Shown here: in pieces, positions 44,350-56,196 of the stretch | Position numbering within the stretch: position 1 is the stretch's first letter | Layout of the letters: each line of letters starts with the position of its first letter | Assembly (NCBI GenBank): GCA_958295665.1 | Contig: OY282558.1 | Location: forward strand, 181,886,015-181,950,014 | Length of the DNA stretch: 64,000 nt | Origin: Tipula vernalis | Taxonomy: Eukaryota; Arthropoda; Insecta; Diptera; Tipulidae | Direction: 5' to 3' | Notes under the pieces: model-generated | What the model was told of the DNA's origin: nothing | Database searches by the model: none | The model's input: only the letters and a program-made list of their open reading frames with translations | Position numbers and translations under genes: made by a program

Positions 44350-44955
44350 AATCTACTTGCCCACTTGTTTAGGCCTCCCAGCTCCAGAATCAGGGACATT
44401 TCTATGTGTTGAAGGGTGGGCTACCCCCGAACCGGCCTTGGGCCGCCATGGGCTAGCGACGATAGTGAACACGCGGGCTTGCCTCTTTACCGCCAAATCA
44501 CATCCTGGCTTGAAGCAGATGGCTGACTTTTGTCCTCCATTTCCTTACTTTTACACTTCGGAGCCTGATTGTTACCAGGCCTCTTTGGTACTTTTACCGG
44601 GAAAGATTTTTTCACTGATGCAGGCAATGATGACTGCAATCGGGCCTCACAGGTTTAACCACTATGGTTCTTTCCCTGGCTTTGCTTTTTTTATTTTTCT
44701 CTAGCTACTTTTCGGTTGAGCTGGATAAAACCAAACTTGAAGTTCACCCTTTATCCAGCCGCCTTCACCTTTCTGCTTACGAGTGATTTACTGAGAGAGT
44801 GCAAAAGGCCCTGTGCCCCAGTGCCTTTCATCTCCTATCACTTCAATTTTATGAAACGAGAAAAATTAATATTTAAAAATTCTTTATATACCATATGTAA
44901 ATCAAAAAGTATCAGGAGTACCCCTGCACTGCTACGTTGCTTGAATTATCAATAA
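44350..44955. other. GC-richer unknown stretch with two ORFs
   Basis: Two adjoining plus-strand ORFs (44357-44704, 115 codons; 44716-44955, 79 codons) lie in sequence of about 48% GC. Neither has a domain I recognise. A hairpin (gagctggataaaa with tttatccagc, about 44717-44762) spans the gap. The composition suggests foreign or repeat origin. It is preceded by a 16-bp duplication (gccgctctattactct, about 44297-44334). Confidence 0.35.
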
Positions 44956-44969
44956 GGGTCGCTGGGAAT

Positions 44970-47092
44970 TAGGTGAAGTAAATACTCAGTGTAGTGTTTT
45001 TTGTGGTCGTAACAAGTTTTCTCTTCTTCTGAAACCCCCTTTATTATAGACTCGAGAAAGGCATGGGCCCAAAGTAATCATAAAATTGCTTAAACTATTT
45101 AAATTACTAAATCTTACCTTTGTGCAAAATGACGACCAAAACTATGAATCGAGAATAGTAGAAAAAACAAAAAAAATGACGAATAACTGACGCCAAAAGG
45201 ACGGAAACGACATTTTAAAATTGGTATTTTGGTTCGTAACCTACATAACATCAAATAAAGTGAAAATCTGAATCAAAATTTCTTCACGATTACATTACTT
45301 ACTAATGTACCTTCGTTACAGTGAGAAAAGTAAAAAATCGACCTGAGGCACCATAAATTATAACTATACATATGTATATGTACGAATTTTTCCTTACCAA
45401 AATAATCTATTGCTAATATCATTTCCATTTGGTTCTTCTTTGGTAATTGGGACTGGAAAATACTGTGCAACCACGGTTTCTAAGTTCTTTCAGTTTCGTT
45501 TTTTATTGAAATCATAAATATGAATATGTTTTAGAATGAACATGCATTTTCTCTTTTAATTGTTTTATTACAACATAAATAATTTAAGTTTTGTGATTAA
45601 TCACTAAAAAAAAATTACCAAACAAGACACAATTAATCTAAATTACAAATCTACAAAAAATTACTGCAAACAACTTGTGGCACAAGAAAATTTAATTTCG
45701 CGTAAATAATAGGTAAACGACGAGACACGAGACGTTGCACAAATTAATTTGGCGGCAGAAATAAATTTTAACTGTTTTTTTGCAATATAAAATTGAGCGC
45801 ATAATTAATTAAAGATTGAATAATAATTTTGTTAATTACTAAAGCATTTTATTGTGTTTGATCTTTGATTGAAAAATCAAACTTTTCGTATGGTAGATAA
45901 CGTCCTTGTGTCTATTTTGTTTAGTCGATTTATCACACTTTATTGTTGCAGTTGCATTTGAGTAATGTTGCTGTTTGTACGATAAAATGATAAACTTGAA
46001 TTAAAATGAACGGATAGCTTTAGTTCCTTTGTTTGTCAAAAGTTTTTATTTCGATACAAGAAGTGATTTAGATAATACTACACATAATATGTACAAATCA
46101 TTATTTCTAATGCAATATAAATTTATTGTTTGTTTTGCGTTTTTAAAGGCACTTTCAAAGTTGCTTTTGTAAAATCTAATATAGACTTTCAATTCGATGG
46201 TATCTCTGTTGGTTTCTTTGAATTTCTTTCATTCGGTGGTAACAGTTACAATAAGACTTCCTATAAACCCAAACTGAATCGTTTCGAAATGCATACTTCG
46301 TACATATATTTGTTAATTTATAAAATCTTTTCAGATGCTTGATTATTTGTTTGACGCTTCACAAAGCTTTACTTAACCATTATTTTGTTATTTTTAAATT
46401 TTCACCAAAATTCTGTTTTATTTATGCATAAGCAATACGAGATGTTTTAGTTTGGTTCGAATGGTACCTTGCTTTAACCATAGTATTTAAACAAAATCCG
46501 TTTAGCAGCACTTTCGGTAGTTGAGGTTCTTCGGTACATTGCTGCACTCATCTTAAATACTGATATTTTCTGCAAGTCATCCAATATTGTATTTGTGTTT
46601 TTCCATCGTCCTTACATTTTAAGAAACGCATTTCAACTCATTGAATTGTCGAGCACGGAAAATCATTGAGAATGCCTTTGGTTGAATGAAAACGAGATGG
46701 AGATCAATTTTACTCAAAAATTTGGAATTAAACATCGAGAATTCTATAAAAACAGTCCTAGTCGGGCAAAAATGATAAAAATTATCATACCTATCAAAGG
46801 GATACATATTTTTTAATTTTTTTTAACCTTCGGTTGTCCCGTTATTCGATATTTTAGTTTTAACAATTTTTCAAATCTGATATTTGGCTTCCACGTAAAG
46901 TGTTATATTTTCGGTTATAAATACAGTATCGTCAGGGTTCATACCATTTTAGAAAGGAATTAGTTCAGCCTAAATTAGTATGTAATTTGATTTAAAAGTA
47001 CCGTTATCTTAGTTGTTACAGACAAATAGATCTAAGTTTATATTTTGGCCGATAGATGGCACTGACCGAAAAATCTTAGTATTGTTACGTTT
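44970..47092. other. Gene-free region
   Basis: AT-rich; the ORF of 70 codons at 46130-46342 shows no motif. A tatacatatgtatatgtacg palindrome is at about 45364-45384. I see no gene or clear mobile element. Confidence 0.45.
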
Positions 47093-47256
47093 TTGCCTTG
47101 TCAATCAAGGTTCGTATCACTGGATTGTTAATAAAACAAAATCAATTTAATTTATCACCAACGAATTTATTTAGTTAACACAAGAATTATTACAACACAG
47201 TTTATTAATAAAAATTCACAAAAGCACTTTATTTAAATTATTCTCAAATTTTACTG
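47093..47256 (-). repeat. LTR copy, left part (split by a Jockey element)
   Basis: This matches the LTR at 31565-32019 from its TGTTA(C/T)GTTTTTGCCTTG end over about 165 bp, roughly 80% alike. It stops at tttactg (47250-47256), the target duplication of the inserted Jockey-clade element. Confidence 0.75.
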
Positions 47257-47461
47257 GTGGGGTGGGAAAGGGGGCTTAAGTAATTGGTCTACAAATAGTC
47301 CAAATGTCATCCTCACCTGCACGTGGTGCACCCTGCTAGATAACTAACGAGGCTCTGGCGACCGAGACACGGCGGTATAACTGACTATCGAGAATTTAGT
47401 AAATGATCTTCTCAAACCAGACCCACTACCAACTCGTACTGGTCAGAGTGGTAGATGCTTT

Positions 47462-49096
47462 ATGACCAGTAAAATAAACAATGAGTATACAACGGATTCA
47501 GGAAATTGTACCCCAGGTGGTAACCCAGCTAATCAGCTGGCAAATCCACCCTCTAACGAGGCTGGCTCAAAGGATTCTGGGGTGAGCCAATCATTGTTTA
47601 ACAGCCCTTTTGGGCAACCCAACTCATTTAAACAACAATCCAGGGTGGGTAGATCACCACCACCAATAGCGAACACCTTAGAAAGGGATAACGCAGAACT
47701 GCGCAATAAGATTTACGAAATAGAAAAGTTAACGTTAAATCTAAACAAAGACCTCAAAAACTTACAGCGAGAAAACAAGGAGTTAAAAGATGCTCTAAAT
47801 GCAGTAATGTCTGAGAAAGAAACCACTAAGATAAACAACACCAATGATCATATAGAGGTTATGTATGAAACAGACGAGGAAGAACTCAATAGAGAAACGG
47901 GATGGATTCTGAACCGTAACAAAAAAAATAAGAAACGTAAGATGAGTAAATCACCACAGATTTCACCCGATGCGAAACAATCAGTTGAGCAGCTTCCAAC
48001 CGGAAGTAGGCACGTGCAACAGGAGGATAAAGCTCAGATTCCGTCGGAACAGAAACGATCAAGTAATGAACTCCCAACAGGAAGTAAGAATGTACAACTA
48101 GAGAAAAAAGTGCCACGGCCACCTCCAGTAATAATATCTAATTGCAATAATTATCAGAGTATTAGAAACATCATGGACAACAATCATATAAAGTTTCAAG
48201 CTACAGCGTTAAATAGTGGTGATATCAAAATAAATGTCACAGACAGTGATAGCTATAGAAAGTTAACAGGAGCTCTTAACGAAGAAAAGACAGCGTGGTA
48301 TTCCTACGAAGATAAGCAGACAAGGCAAACCAAAGTCATTGCTAGGAAGCTAAACGCTTCATGCAAACCAGAAGAGATAAAAGAGTATCTTTTGGAGAAA
48401 AAATACAAAATTAAAGAAGTTACACAGCTGCTAAAAAGAGGTGACAAAACACCTCTTCCATTATATATGTTGTCTTTTGAAAGAACAGAAGACATTAAAA
48501 ATATTTATGCAATCAGCGAAATACCCCATATGAAAGTGCAAATAGAAGCAGTTAGAAAATCTAAGCTGATCCCCCAGTGCAAAAAGTGCCAAGTCTACGG
48601 ACACACGCAAAACTTTTGTAATAAGGAGCCCAGATGCGTGAAATGTGTAGGAAAACACCGTACGGCTGAATGTACGAAACTAAAAGACACCCCACCAAAA
48701 TGTGTTAACTGTGGAGAGACACACCCAGCCAACTACAGAGGTTGCATTGTTATAAAAGAGCTGCAAAAAATTCGCAACAAAACGAGGGAAACTTCAATAA
48801 TTTCCAGGCCAGAAATTAACTCAGCCTCAACAAGAATACCTACAAATTTAAGGCCACACCAAACATTAATCCAGCCATCAAGAACTAATTCAAATGTAAT
48901 ATTTGCTGATGTACTATCTACTGGAAGTTCGAGAAGACAACATAGTTCTCTTTTATTAAATGATTCAAATAATAACCAAACTAATAAAATACTACAAGAT
49001 ATTCTTGATAGACTTAGTTCACAAGAAGAAAAGCAAGAAAAAGCCCTTATATCAATCCTACAAAGGCTCACTCTACTCGAAAAACATGGAAAATAA
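47462..49096 (+). CDS. ORF1 (gag-like) of the Jockey element
   Basis: An intact ORF of 544 codons. The N-terminal 60 residues are Ser/Asn/Pro-rich. Residues about 75-120 are predicted coiled coil (ELRNKIYEIEKLTLNLNKDL). A basic KKNKKRKMSK stretch lies near 160. Residues about 225-355 fit the RRM-like/pre-C2HC region. Knuckles follow: CKKCQVYGHTQNFC, CVKCVGKHRTAEC and CVNCGETHPANYRGC (about residues 372-430). The C-terminus ends in another helix. The protein would bind element RNA. Its stop overlaps the ORF2 ATG in the arrangement ATGGAAAATAA (49086-49096), so ORF2 is probably translated by reinitiation. Confidence 0.9.
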   Translation: MTSKINNEYTTDSGNCTPGGNPANQLANPPSNEAGSKDSGVSQSLFNSPFGQPNSFKQQSRVGRSPPPIANTLERDNAELRNKIYEIEKLTLNLNKDLKNLQRENKELKDALNAVMSEKETTKINNTNDHIEVMYETDEEELNRETGWILNRNKKNKKRKMSKSPQISPDAKQSVEQLPTGSRHVQQEDKAQIPSEQKRSSNELPTGSKNVQLEKKVPRPPPVIISNCNNYQSIRNIMDNNHIKFQATALNSGDIKINVTDSDSYRKLTGALNEEKTAWYSYEDKQTRQTKVIARKLNASCKPEEIKEYLLEKKYKIKEVTQLLKRGDKTPLPLYMLSFERTEDIKNIYAISEIPHMKVQIEAVRKSKLIPQCKKCQVYGHTQNFCNKEPRCVKCVGKHRTAECTKLKDTPPKCVNCGETHPANYRGCIVIKELQKIRNKTRETSIISRPEINSASTRIPTNLRPHQTLIQPSRTNSNVIFADVLSTGSSRRQHSSLLLNDSNNNQTNKILQDILDRLSSQEEKQEKALISILQRLTLLEKHGK

Positions 49097-51716
49097 TTTA
49101 AAAATTCTTGCATGGAACTGCAATGGTATATTGCAACGACAAAATGAAATACAACTATTTCTTGATTTAGAAAAAATAGATATATGTTTATTATCTGAAA
49201 CACACCTTACTACTCAAAGTCATATAAAAATCCGCGGCTACGAAGTTCACTCAGCAGTTCATCCTAATAATAATGCACGAGGGGGCAGTGCCGTGATTAT
49301 AAAAAAAGATATTAAATACCATCTGCAACAAAAACTTGAAAGTGATGAAATACAAGCAATTAGCGTTAGCATTAATACCCGCAACCACAAGTTAGTGGTA
49401 TCCGCAATATATTGCCCACCTAGATATAACATCAAAGAGAATGCTTATACTCAGTTCTTCAAGCAGCTCGGTGAAAAATTTGTAGTCGGGGGTGACTTCA
49501 ACGCTAAACATACTGACTGGGGATCAAGACTAACCACAACTAAAGGGAAAGAGCTTCATCAAGCAATAATTAAATACAACTGCAACTGGCATTCTACTGG
49601 AAAACCAACTTATTGGCCCAGTGATCAAAATAAAATACCAGACCTAATTGACTTCTTTATAACAAGAAAAATCCCGGTTGATTATATACAAGTGCAGGAA
49701 GGATTGGACTCCACATCTGACCACTCCTCTATTTTAATGATAATAAGTGATACAATAATTACTAATGAGAAACAGCCACTGTTAACAAATAAATATACTG
49801 ATTGGAAAAAGTTCAGGAATGAACTAAACAATAGCATCATTTTAAACACAAAACTTTCATCAGAAGAAACATTAGAACAGGAGGTGGAGAAGCTCGTCAA
49901 GGACATACAGGTAGCGGCGTGGAAAAGTACTAACACAACAAACAAAAAAATAGCTGGCAAATGCTATCCAATGGAAATTAAATCACTAGTTATAGAGAAG
50001 AGAAGTACCCGTAGGGAGTGGCAACGTACACGAGACCCAACCGTCAAAAATAGATTAAATAATTTAACACAACGAATACGTAGAGAAATACGGGAATTTA
50101 AAAATAAATCAATAAATTCATACCTACAATCTCTCACCTATGATAAAGGTAGTGATTATTCATTGTGGAAAGCAACCAAATATTTGAAAAGGCCAGTTAT
50201 GCATATACCACCAATAAGAACAAATAATGGTCACCTGGCTAAAAGCAAAGAAGAAAAAGCAGAAAAATTCGCGGATCATCTCGAGCGTACCTTTCAGCCA
50301 AATTTAACAACACTTAACCAACAGGATATATTGTTCGAAAACCAAACAACTATCCTGAGACAGGAAATTCCATTAACTAATGCTAAAGAAGTAAAACAAG
50401 TAATAAAGAACCATGTAGTACTTAAAAAATCACCAGGATATGACCTGATAACTGGAGAGATTCTAAAACAACTACTTAATAAAGCTATTAAAAAAATATC
50501 GAACATAATTAATGCTTCCTTCAGACTCCGTTATGTCCCTCTATCTTGGAAATTTGCGGAAGTGATAATGATACCTAAGCCAGGTAAGCCACCAAGTGAA
50601 CTGGCCTCGTACAGGCCAATATCACTTCTTCCAACTATGTCAAAACTATTTGAGAGATTGTTATTAAAACGAATTAAACCAGAAGTTGTAAAATCAGGAG
50701 CTGTTCCGTCCCATCAGTTTGGATTTAGAGAGGAACACTCCACAATCGACCAAGTCCATAGAATAACCAGCCATATTTCTTGACATAGCGCAGGCATTTG
50801 ACAAAGTCTGGCTAGATGGTTTAATATTTAAATTGGAGAAAACTCTGCCATTTGAGTATTGCGAACTGCTAAAGTCATACCTGAAAAGGAGATATTTTAG
50901 AGTTAAACAGGAAGGAGTTTACTCCAGTATTAAAGAAGCTAAAGCAGGAGTCCCGCAGGGGAGTGTCTTAGGGCCTTTCCTTTTCGTGCTGTTTACTAGC
51001 GACATACCGCAGACGAGCAATACAACTATCGCCACGTTTGCAGATGACACTGCAATTCTAGCTGTTGGTGACACAATCGGTGAAGTCACATTCAAACTAC
51101 AAATAGCCGTAAATAATATACAAGATTGGCTAGCTAAGTGGAGAATTAAAGTGAATGAATCGAAGTCTATCACATTAACTTCACTAATAGATCAATAGAA
51201 CCACTACCTGTGACTCTCAATAATATCTCTGTACCACATGCCAATCAAGCAAAATACCTTGGTATGAACCATGATGCAAAGTTAAAGTGGAAAGTACACG
51301 TGAAAAAGAAAGCAGAAGAGCTTCAGTTAAAATATAGAAAAATGTACTGGTTAATTGGAAGAAACTCTCAGTTATCCATTCATAATAAACTTATGCTTTA
51401 TAAACAAGTACTCAAGCCGGTCTGGACATATGGTATTCAACTATGGGGATGCACCAAAATCAGCAATCAACAGATAGTTCAACGATTTCAAAATAAAGTC
51501 CTCAGAGGAATAGTAAATGCCCCTTGGTACACTCGTAATAGTGACCTTCATAGAGATCTCGGAATAGACACAGTCGCAAGTGAAATAAAGAAATGTGCTC
51601 AAAAACACCAGGAGAGGCTCCATCATCACCCTAACATCGAAGCTGCAAGACTACTTCATCAAGAGGGTATAATAAGAAGACTCAAAAGACTAAAACCTTT
51701 TGAGTTGCCTGAATAG
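49086..51716 (+). pseudogene. ORF2 (endonuclease, RT) of the Jockey element, broken twice
   Basis: ATG at 49086. The endonuclease has ILAWNCNGI, LLSETHLT, YCPPRY, GGDFNAKHTDWG and TSDHSSI (49104-49735). The RT begins with MIPKPGKPPSELASYRPISL (about 50570-50628) and HQFGFREEHST. Next a deletion of roughly 50-60 bp plus frame change falls at about 50772, then FLDIAQAFDKVW (motif A, about 50777-50812), GVPQGSVLGPFLF (about 50948) and FADDTAIL (motif C, about 51039-51062). A one-base indel at about 51175 shifts to the last frame, with YLGMNHDAKLKWK, ending at TAG 51714-51716. It lacks RNase H, as usual for Jockey. It is not translatable as one protein. Confidence 0.88.
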
Positions 51717-51863
51717 TCCGCACAATGCAACATCAACCAAAACAACACTTTATGTAAAGAACACATATGAGTGCTTTATTATTATATTGTCAGAGTCAAA
51801 CGCTGTTAGTCAAAAATGACTAGTTACTTTGTAAAAAAATTTTATTGTTATCATAAATAAAAT

Positions 51864-51899
<36 letters not shown>

Positions 51900-51902
<3 letters not shown>

Positions 51903-52110
51903 ACTGTATACTTTTAATTTTTATTTCGCACAATTTTACTATTCACTTTTACTTTTTATTTCCACTAAAACACATTTTAAATCACTTTTTAATCTTCACA
52001 CTGTCGCTTACCAAATACTCTCTCGAAAGTTCATGACTTTTCCAGTTAGAATAGCGTAGAAACATTTAGAACAATTTTTATCATGGAAAATTCCATTTTA
52101 GTACTGACAA
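51900..52110 (-). repeat. LTR copy, right part
   Basis: The continuation of the LTR of 47093-47256 after the Jockey element. It aligns with 31735-31970 (tttactgta, ttatttcgca, acacattttaaatcactttt, tgacttttccag, tagaaacatttagaac, ttatcatggaaaat). Relative to the 31565 copy it lacks about 50 bp around the TATA box. The outer end is blurred near 52090-52140. Confidence 0.7.
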
Positions 52111-52246
52111 ACAACTAAATTGAAAAGTCACCTCACGAGTAGACTTTCCATTATGGCGAATAGCCTAATTTCACTTCGAACATTTTAGGCAGTAATTTAG
52201 TCAAAAAAATCGGTGATAGGCCAGAATCATACTATCATTTTTCTAC

Positions 52247-52399
52247 GTCAAAGACGTTTTTTTCAAATATTTGAGCATACTATATTTAGCTTTACGAAGC
52301 TAAATTTAGTAAAATATATTTTTTAGAAGGAATCTTTAATAAAAGATTCAACTCACACTAACATTTATCTTTTAAAATATTTAATAAAACGTCTTTGAC
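52247..52399. mobile_element. Short palindromic MITE-like element
   Basis: The arms gtcaaagacgtttt (52247) and aaaacgtctttgac (to 52399) are perfect over 14 bp and continue loosely through aaatattt. A smaller hairpin ttagctttacgaagctaa (52286-52303) lies inside. It is non-coding and sits between the split LTR and the CR1-like element. Confidence 0.55.
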
Positions 52400-52436
52400 C
52401 AAAAAAAAAAAAAAGTGACAGTGTGATTCCAGCGAT

Positions 52437-52476
52437 AATAGTAATAGTAATAGTAATAGTAATAGTAATAGTAATA
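52437..52476 (-). repeat. Hexanucleotide 3' tail of the CR1-like element
   Basis: About six copies of aatagt on the plus strand, that is ctatta repeats on the minus strand. They lie just after the RT gene of the minus-strand element. CR1/L2-group elements end in short tandem repeats instead of poly(A), so this marks the 3' end. Confidence 0.7.
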
Positions 52477-52533
52477 TTTTATTAAAATGTTAAATAAGCC
52501 GAAGCTTTTGAATAACAATCATATTTACAAATA

Positions 52534-55331
52534 TTATCGATGTTCAGTTATCAATTTAAACAGACCCTTTTTAAATAAGCCTAGAGAGCTGATGAATTTT
52601 AGCTCCAAAGGCAAGCTGTTCCAGGTGATAATTGCATTTATCAATGCTGAATTATTCCTAACATTAGTTCTGTTAACAGGCAAGTTAACATTCTTTGTGC
52701 GCAGTGACTGGGAAAAATTTAATTTTTCATGCAAATACAATGGCATGCCCGATTTAACTATACGAAACATAAAAACGGCAGTCCTATAGCAGTAAAATTG
52801 AAACAAGTCGCATCCAAGAATTATATCTTTATACTCAGAGATATGATCAAACTTTCTAAGATCATAAATATATCGAGTACAATTATTAAATGTAACCTCA
52901 AGTATACGTCTTGAGGAACTATCACATTTGTTATAAATTACATCACAATAGCTGAAAATGGGTACAACCAAGCTTTTAATTAAATAAATTCTTAAGTTAA
53001 CAGGGCAAAACTTTTTTATCAACCTAAGCGTGTACAAGCTATAATTAATACGCTGGCACAAGGAGCGCACATGGTCGTTCCAAGTAAGATTTGAGTTCAG
53101 TATAAGCCCTAAATGGTTTAATGTTGGAACAAATGAGATGATATCACTGTCCAAATAAAGCACAGGTCTAATATTAAGAGAAGTATTTCTAGAAAGAAAC
53201 AATGCTTTACTTTTACCTGGATTAATTGAAAGTGAATTATTCTTGGCCCATAAAGAAATATTTCTAAGGTCAGAATTAAGTCGCAAAACAATTTCATTCA
53301 ATTCTGATAAGTTACCACCAATATACAGTTGCAAATCGTCGGCATACAGATGAAACCGACAATTTAGGATTCGCCATGATAGATCATTTATATAAATAGA
53401 AAATAACAAAGGACCCAATATGGATCCCTGAGGCACTCCAGCAAGTATCCCCGCAATACAAGAATGATCATCACCACACCTCACAAACTGCTTACGATTA
53501 CATAAATACGAATGCATCAACATAATAGCAGAATTGGAAAACTTATAATACAAATATAGCTTCTGTAACAACTGGATATGATTAACACAATCAAATGCCT
53601 TAGAAAAATCCAAGAGCACCAAAATAGCCATCGAATTTCTACTGTCTAAGGTAGACGACAGATCATCAACAATATGTACAAGGGCTGTAGTAGTGCTACA
53701 GCCGGATTTGTACCCGGATTGATATTTACAAAGAAAATCAAATTTATTAAGGTGCTCCTGGATCTGCAATTGCATAACTTTATCCAAGACCTTAGATAGA
53801 GCAGACAAAATACTAATTGGACGTATATTACCAATACCAGAAATAACATCCTTTTTAGGTAGTGGTGTGATAGAAGCTATCTTCCATAAATTCCAGGAAA
53901 CACAGATTTTGTCAAACATTGATTTATAATGAATGTTATAAGAGGCAGGAACAGATCAATAAATAATTTTAGTACCGTGAAGTCTACCATATCATAAGCT
54001 TTCGAATCTGATTTAATTGCATGAATCGCATTCAACACTACAAGTTCATCAACGCAATCAAATACAAAGGCATCATTTTCAGAACTACAGAAATCAATAT
54101 CAGGTAAAGGCAAAACCCCAGTAGAATCACAAATATTACAAATCCCAGACAAGATTTGTTCCGCAGAAAATTCAATGGCTGCATCACCTGTAGAGCTTGA
54201 AACACCTAGTTTTTTTAAATTATTCCACGTTGTCTAAGAGTTATGAGCATTCTCAAAATAAAATTTTTGTTTAGCTTGATTGATGCCTTTAACAGTTTTA
54301 TTCCTAAAAAATTTAAAAGCTGTCAAATCAGCATCCAACCCATACAATTTATATTTTTTATGAGCCAAATCCCTACATTTCATTAAATTTAATATATATG
54401 AATTTAACCACGGTGCAGTAGGGCATTTATTAATGATACTTTTCGGGGGAACACAAGCTAAATCTAAATGTAAAAAATTTGAATTAAATATATCAAGGAT
54501 GTCATTCACATCGGAATAGTTGTACATATTAAACCAATCTAACGAAAAGAAATTATTTACAAAATGCTCGTGATTGATAGCTTTATAATCAGGAACAACA
54601 GTATAAGAAATTTGATCCCTAGTACGAGAAAACTTATAAGATGCAAAAATCAAATCATGATCAGAAATAGCAGGAACAGCAGCCTGGCCAAATGAAATAA
54701 TATTATGTCTATCAGGTACGTACAAAATTATCAGATCCAAAAGACTGTTGATCCTAGTGGGTCTATAAGGTAAATAACATAAATTATGCAAATTCAAACA
54801 AGCTTCTAGTTGATTATTAACCATCATATTGAAGTTAAAATCACCACAGCAGAAAATCTTTTCATAGCTTATTAGGTATTCAGCAAAAATTGTTTGTAAA
54901 CTGTTAATATCATTACTACAAGCAGGAGGTGGGTTGTAAATAACCAAAATTAAAATTTTACCAAAACTACCAGTAAGTTCAGATGCTAGATATTCTACTT
55001 TACCCAAAGAACCAGAGAATATTTTTTTAACCTTAAAAGTGGCCCAAAAATAAAGACCAACTCCACCCCAATTATTATTTATTCGATCAGATCGTAGCAG
55101 TTTATAATTATTAATTTGAAGCGACTTGTTAGAAATCTTACTACTAAGCAAAGTCTCAGTCAAGGCAAGAATATCAAATTGATATGTTTGTAAAATAATA
55201 GTTATGTTATCAAAATGTTTTACCAAGCTGCGCACATTCAAATGACCAAACTTTAAACAAGAATTGTTATGTACCTGCAAATTATCACCTGGAACAGCGT
55301 GATTAGCTTCATCGATTGAGCCTGTATACAT
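52534..55331 (-). pseudogene. ORF2 (endonuclease, RT) of a CR1-like element
   Basis: From high to low coordinates: the endonuclease from ATG 55331 (FGHLNVRSLV, ALTETLL, GGVGLYF, NPPP, GDFNFNMM, SDHDLI), with linker motifs KCPTAPWLN and YKLYG. An in-frame TAG at 54234-54236 follows the linker. RT fingers (SDSKAYDMVD at about 54030-54000) are frameshifted at about 53885 into the main block 53919-52534. This has ITPLPKKD, GNIRPISILSALSKV, YQSGYKSGCSTTTAL, LLDFSKAFDCVNH (motif A), GVPQGSILGPLLFSIYIN, LYADDLQLY (motif C, about 53345-53320) and GLILNSNLTWNDH. Only two lesions, so it is fairly young. The CR1 group is supported by the ORF1 PHD finger and the tandem-repeat tail. Confidence 0.88.
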
Positions 55332-55360
55332 ATTATAATTATGTAAAAAAATGTTGTCAT

Positions 55361-55830
55361 CTAAACAAGTGGTGTGTCGATTACAGCTGGTATCCGAAAT
55401 TTCACACGTGGAGTTAGAGATGCCCGAAAATTTTTTTTGTCAAATTTTCTAACCAAAATACCAATTGGCCAAGTAGCAGGATCCAGAGCCTTACCACGCA
55501 ATTCTTCCTTAATCCCCAATTTAAAGCACACATATTCCAAATCATTCAGATTGTGATTCTTTGGGACTAATTTAGAAATTTTACAGTTATCTGTATCTAA
55601 ACAAGTTTTTGCCATAGCCAGGATGTCGTCCTCAGGAGTATTAGAAGCAAATCTTGAAATATGTATCCAAAACATTGGAGTAACCGTTTGTATACCAAAA
55701 TTATTCGGAACATTTTTAGTACCACAAATAGATTTAGTGACTACGCGCTGTGGAGTTTTAACTCCAACTTCACTAGTGTTGTATATCCGACCTTGAATTA
55801 ACACAATTTTTATCCCATATTAAAAACAAA
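55361..55830 (-). pseudogene. ORF1 C-terminal part of the CR1-like element
   Basis: An ORF ending 29 bp before the ORF2 start, with FWIHISRFASNTPEDDIL, CKISKLVPKNHN, CFKLGI and WPIGILVRKF. This is the C-terminal RNA-recognition-like region found in CR1-group ORF1 proteins that carry a PHD finger. It lost its N-terminal half to an insertion (about 55831-56967); that half is at 56968-57539. Confidence 0.7.
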
Positions 55831-55945
55831 ACGTAATAGTAATCATTCTTTACACATTCCATATAAGAATCCCCAACAACAAAAAAAAGACAAATTAGCG
55901 TAATAACATTCTTTCGACAAAACTAAAACAACAACACGAAATTGT

Positions 55946-56090
55946 ACAGTTAAATTATAAATAAAGCATTGTCAGTCTAATTAAATATATAAAACAGTTA
56001 AATTACAAATAAAGCACTCTCAGTCTAATTAAATATATAAAACAGTTAAATTATAAATAAAGTCTTAGTCAATTTCAATATAACACGCAG
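55946..56090. repeat. 48-bp tandem repeat, about 2.7 copies
   Basis: Units start acagttaaatta at 55946, 55994 and 56042 (period 48). The third copy diverges after 30 bp. It lies in the insertion within CR1-like ORF1. Confidence 0.85.
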
Positions 56091-56196
56091 TCTAATTTAA
56101 ACGGAGATAAACCAGCCGAGCATCTACACAATTTCATCATCTATGTAAGTATACAATATCTCAACCAACCTACTAACACTTATTCAAAAAAGGTTC

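Larger units (their letters stand above)
47257..51899 (+). mobile_element. Jockey-clade non-LTR retrotransposon
   Basis: The ends are defined by the duplication tttactg (47250-47256 and 51900-51906) and a 32-base poly(A) (51868-51899). Length 4643 bp. It has a 5' UTR of about 205 bp, ORF1 with zinc knuckles, ORF2 with endonuclease and RT but no RNase H, and a 3' UTR of 151 bp. The composition and protein motifs (LAWNCNGI, GGSAVIIKKDI) are Jockey/X type. It lies inside an LTR, so it inserted after that LTR did. Confidence 0.88.

Noticed and set aside
44357..44955. Two ORFs as host genes
   Set aside because: No recognisable domain, splice sites or start context; described only as an unknown GC-richer stretch.
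55946..56090. CRISPR-like array
   Set aside because: 48-bp units are contiguous with no spacers and only 2.7 copies.
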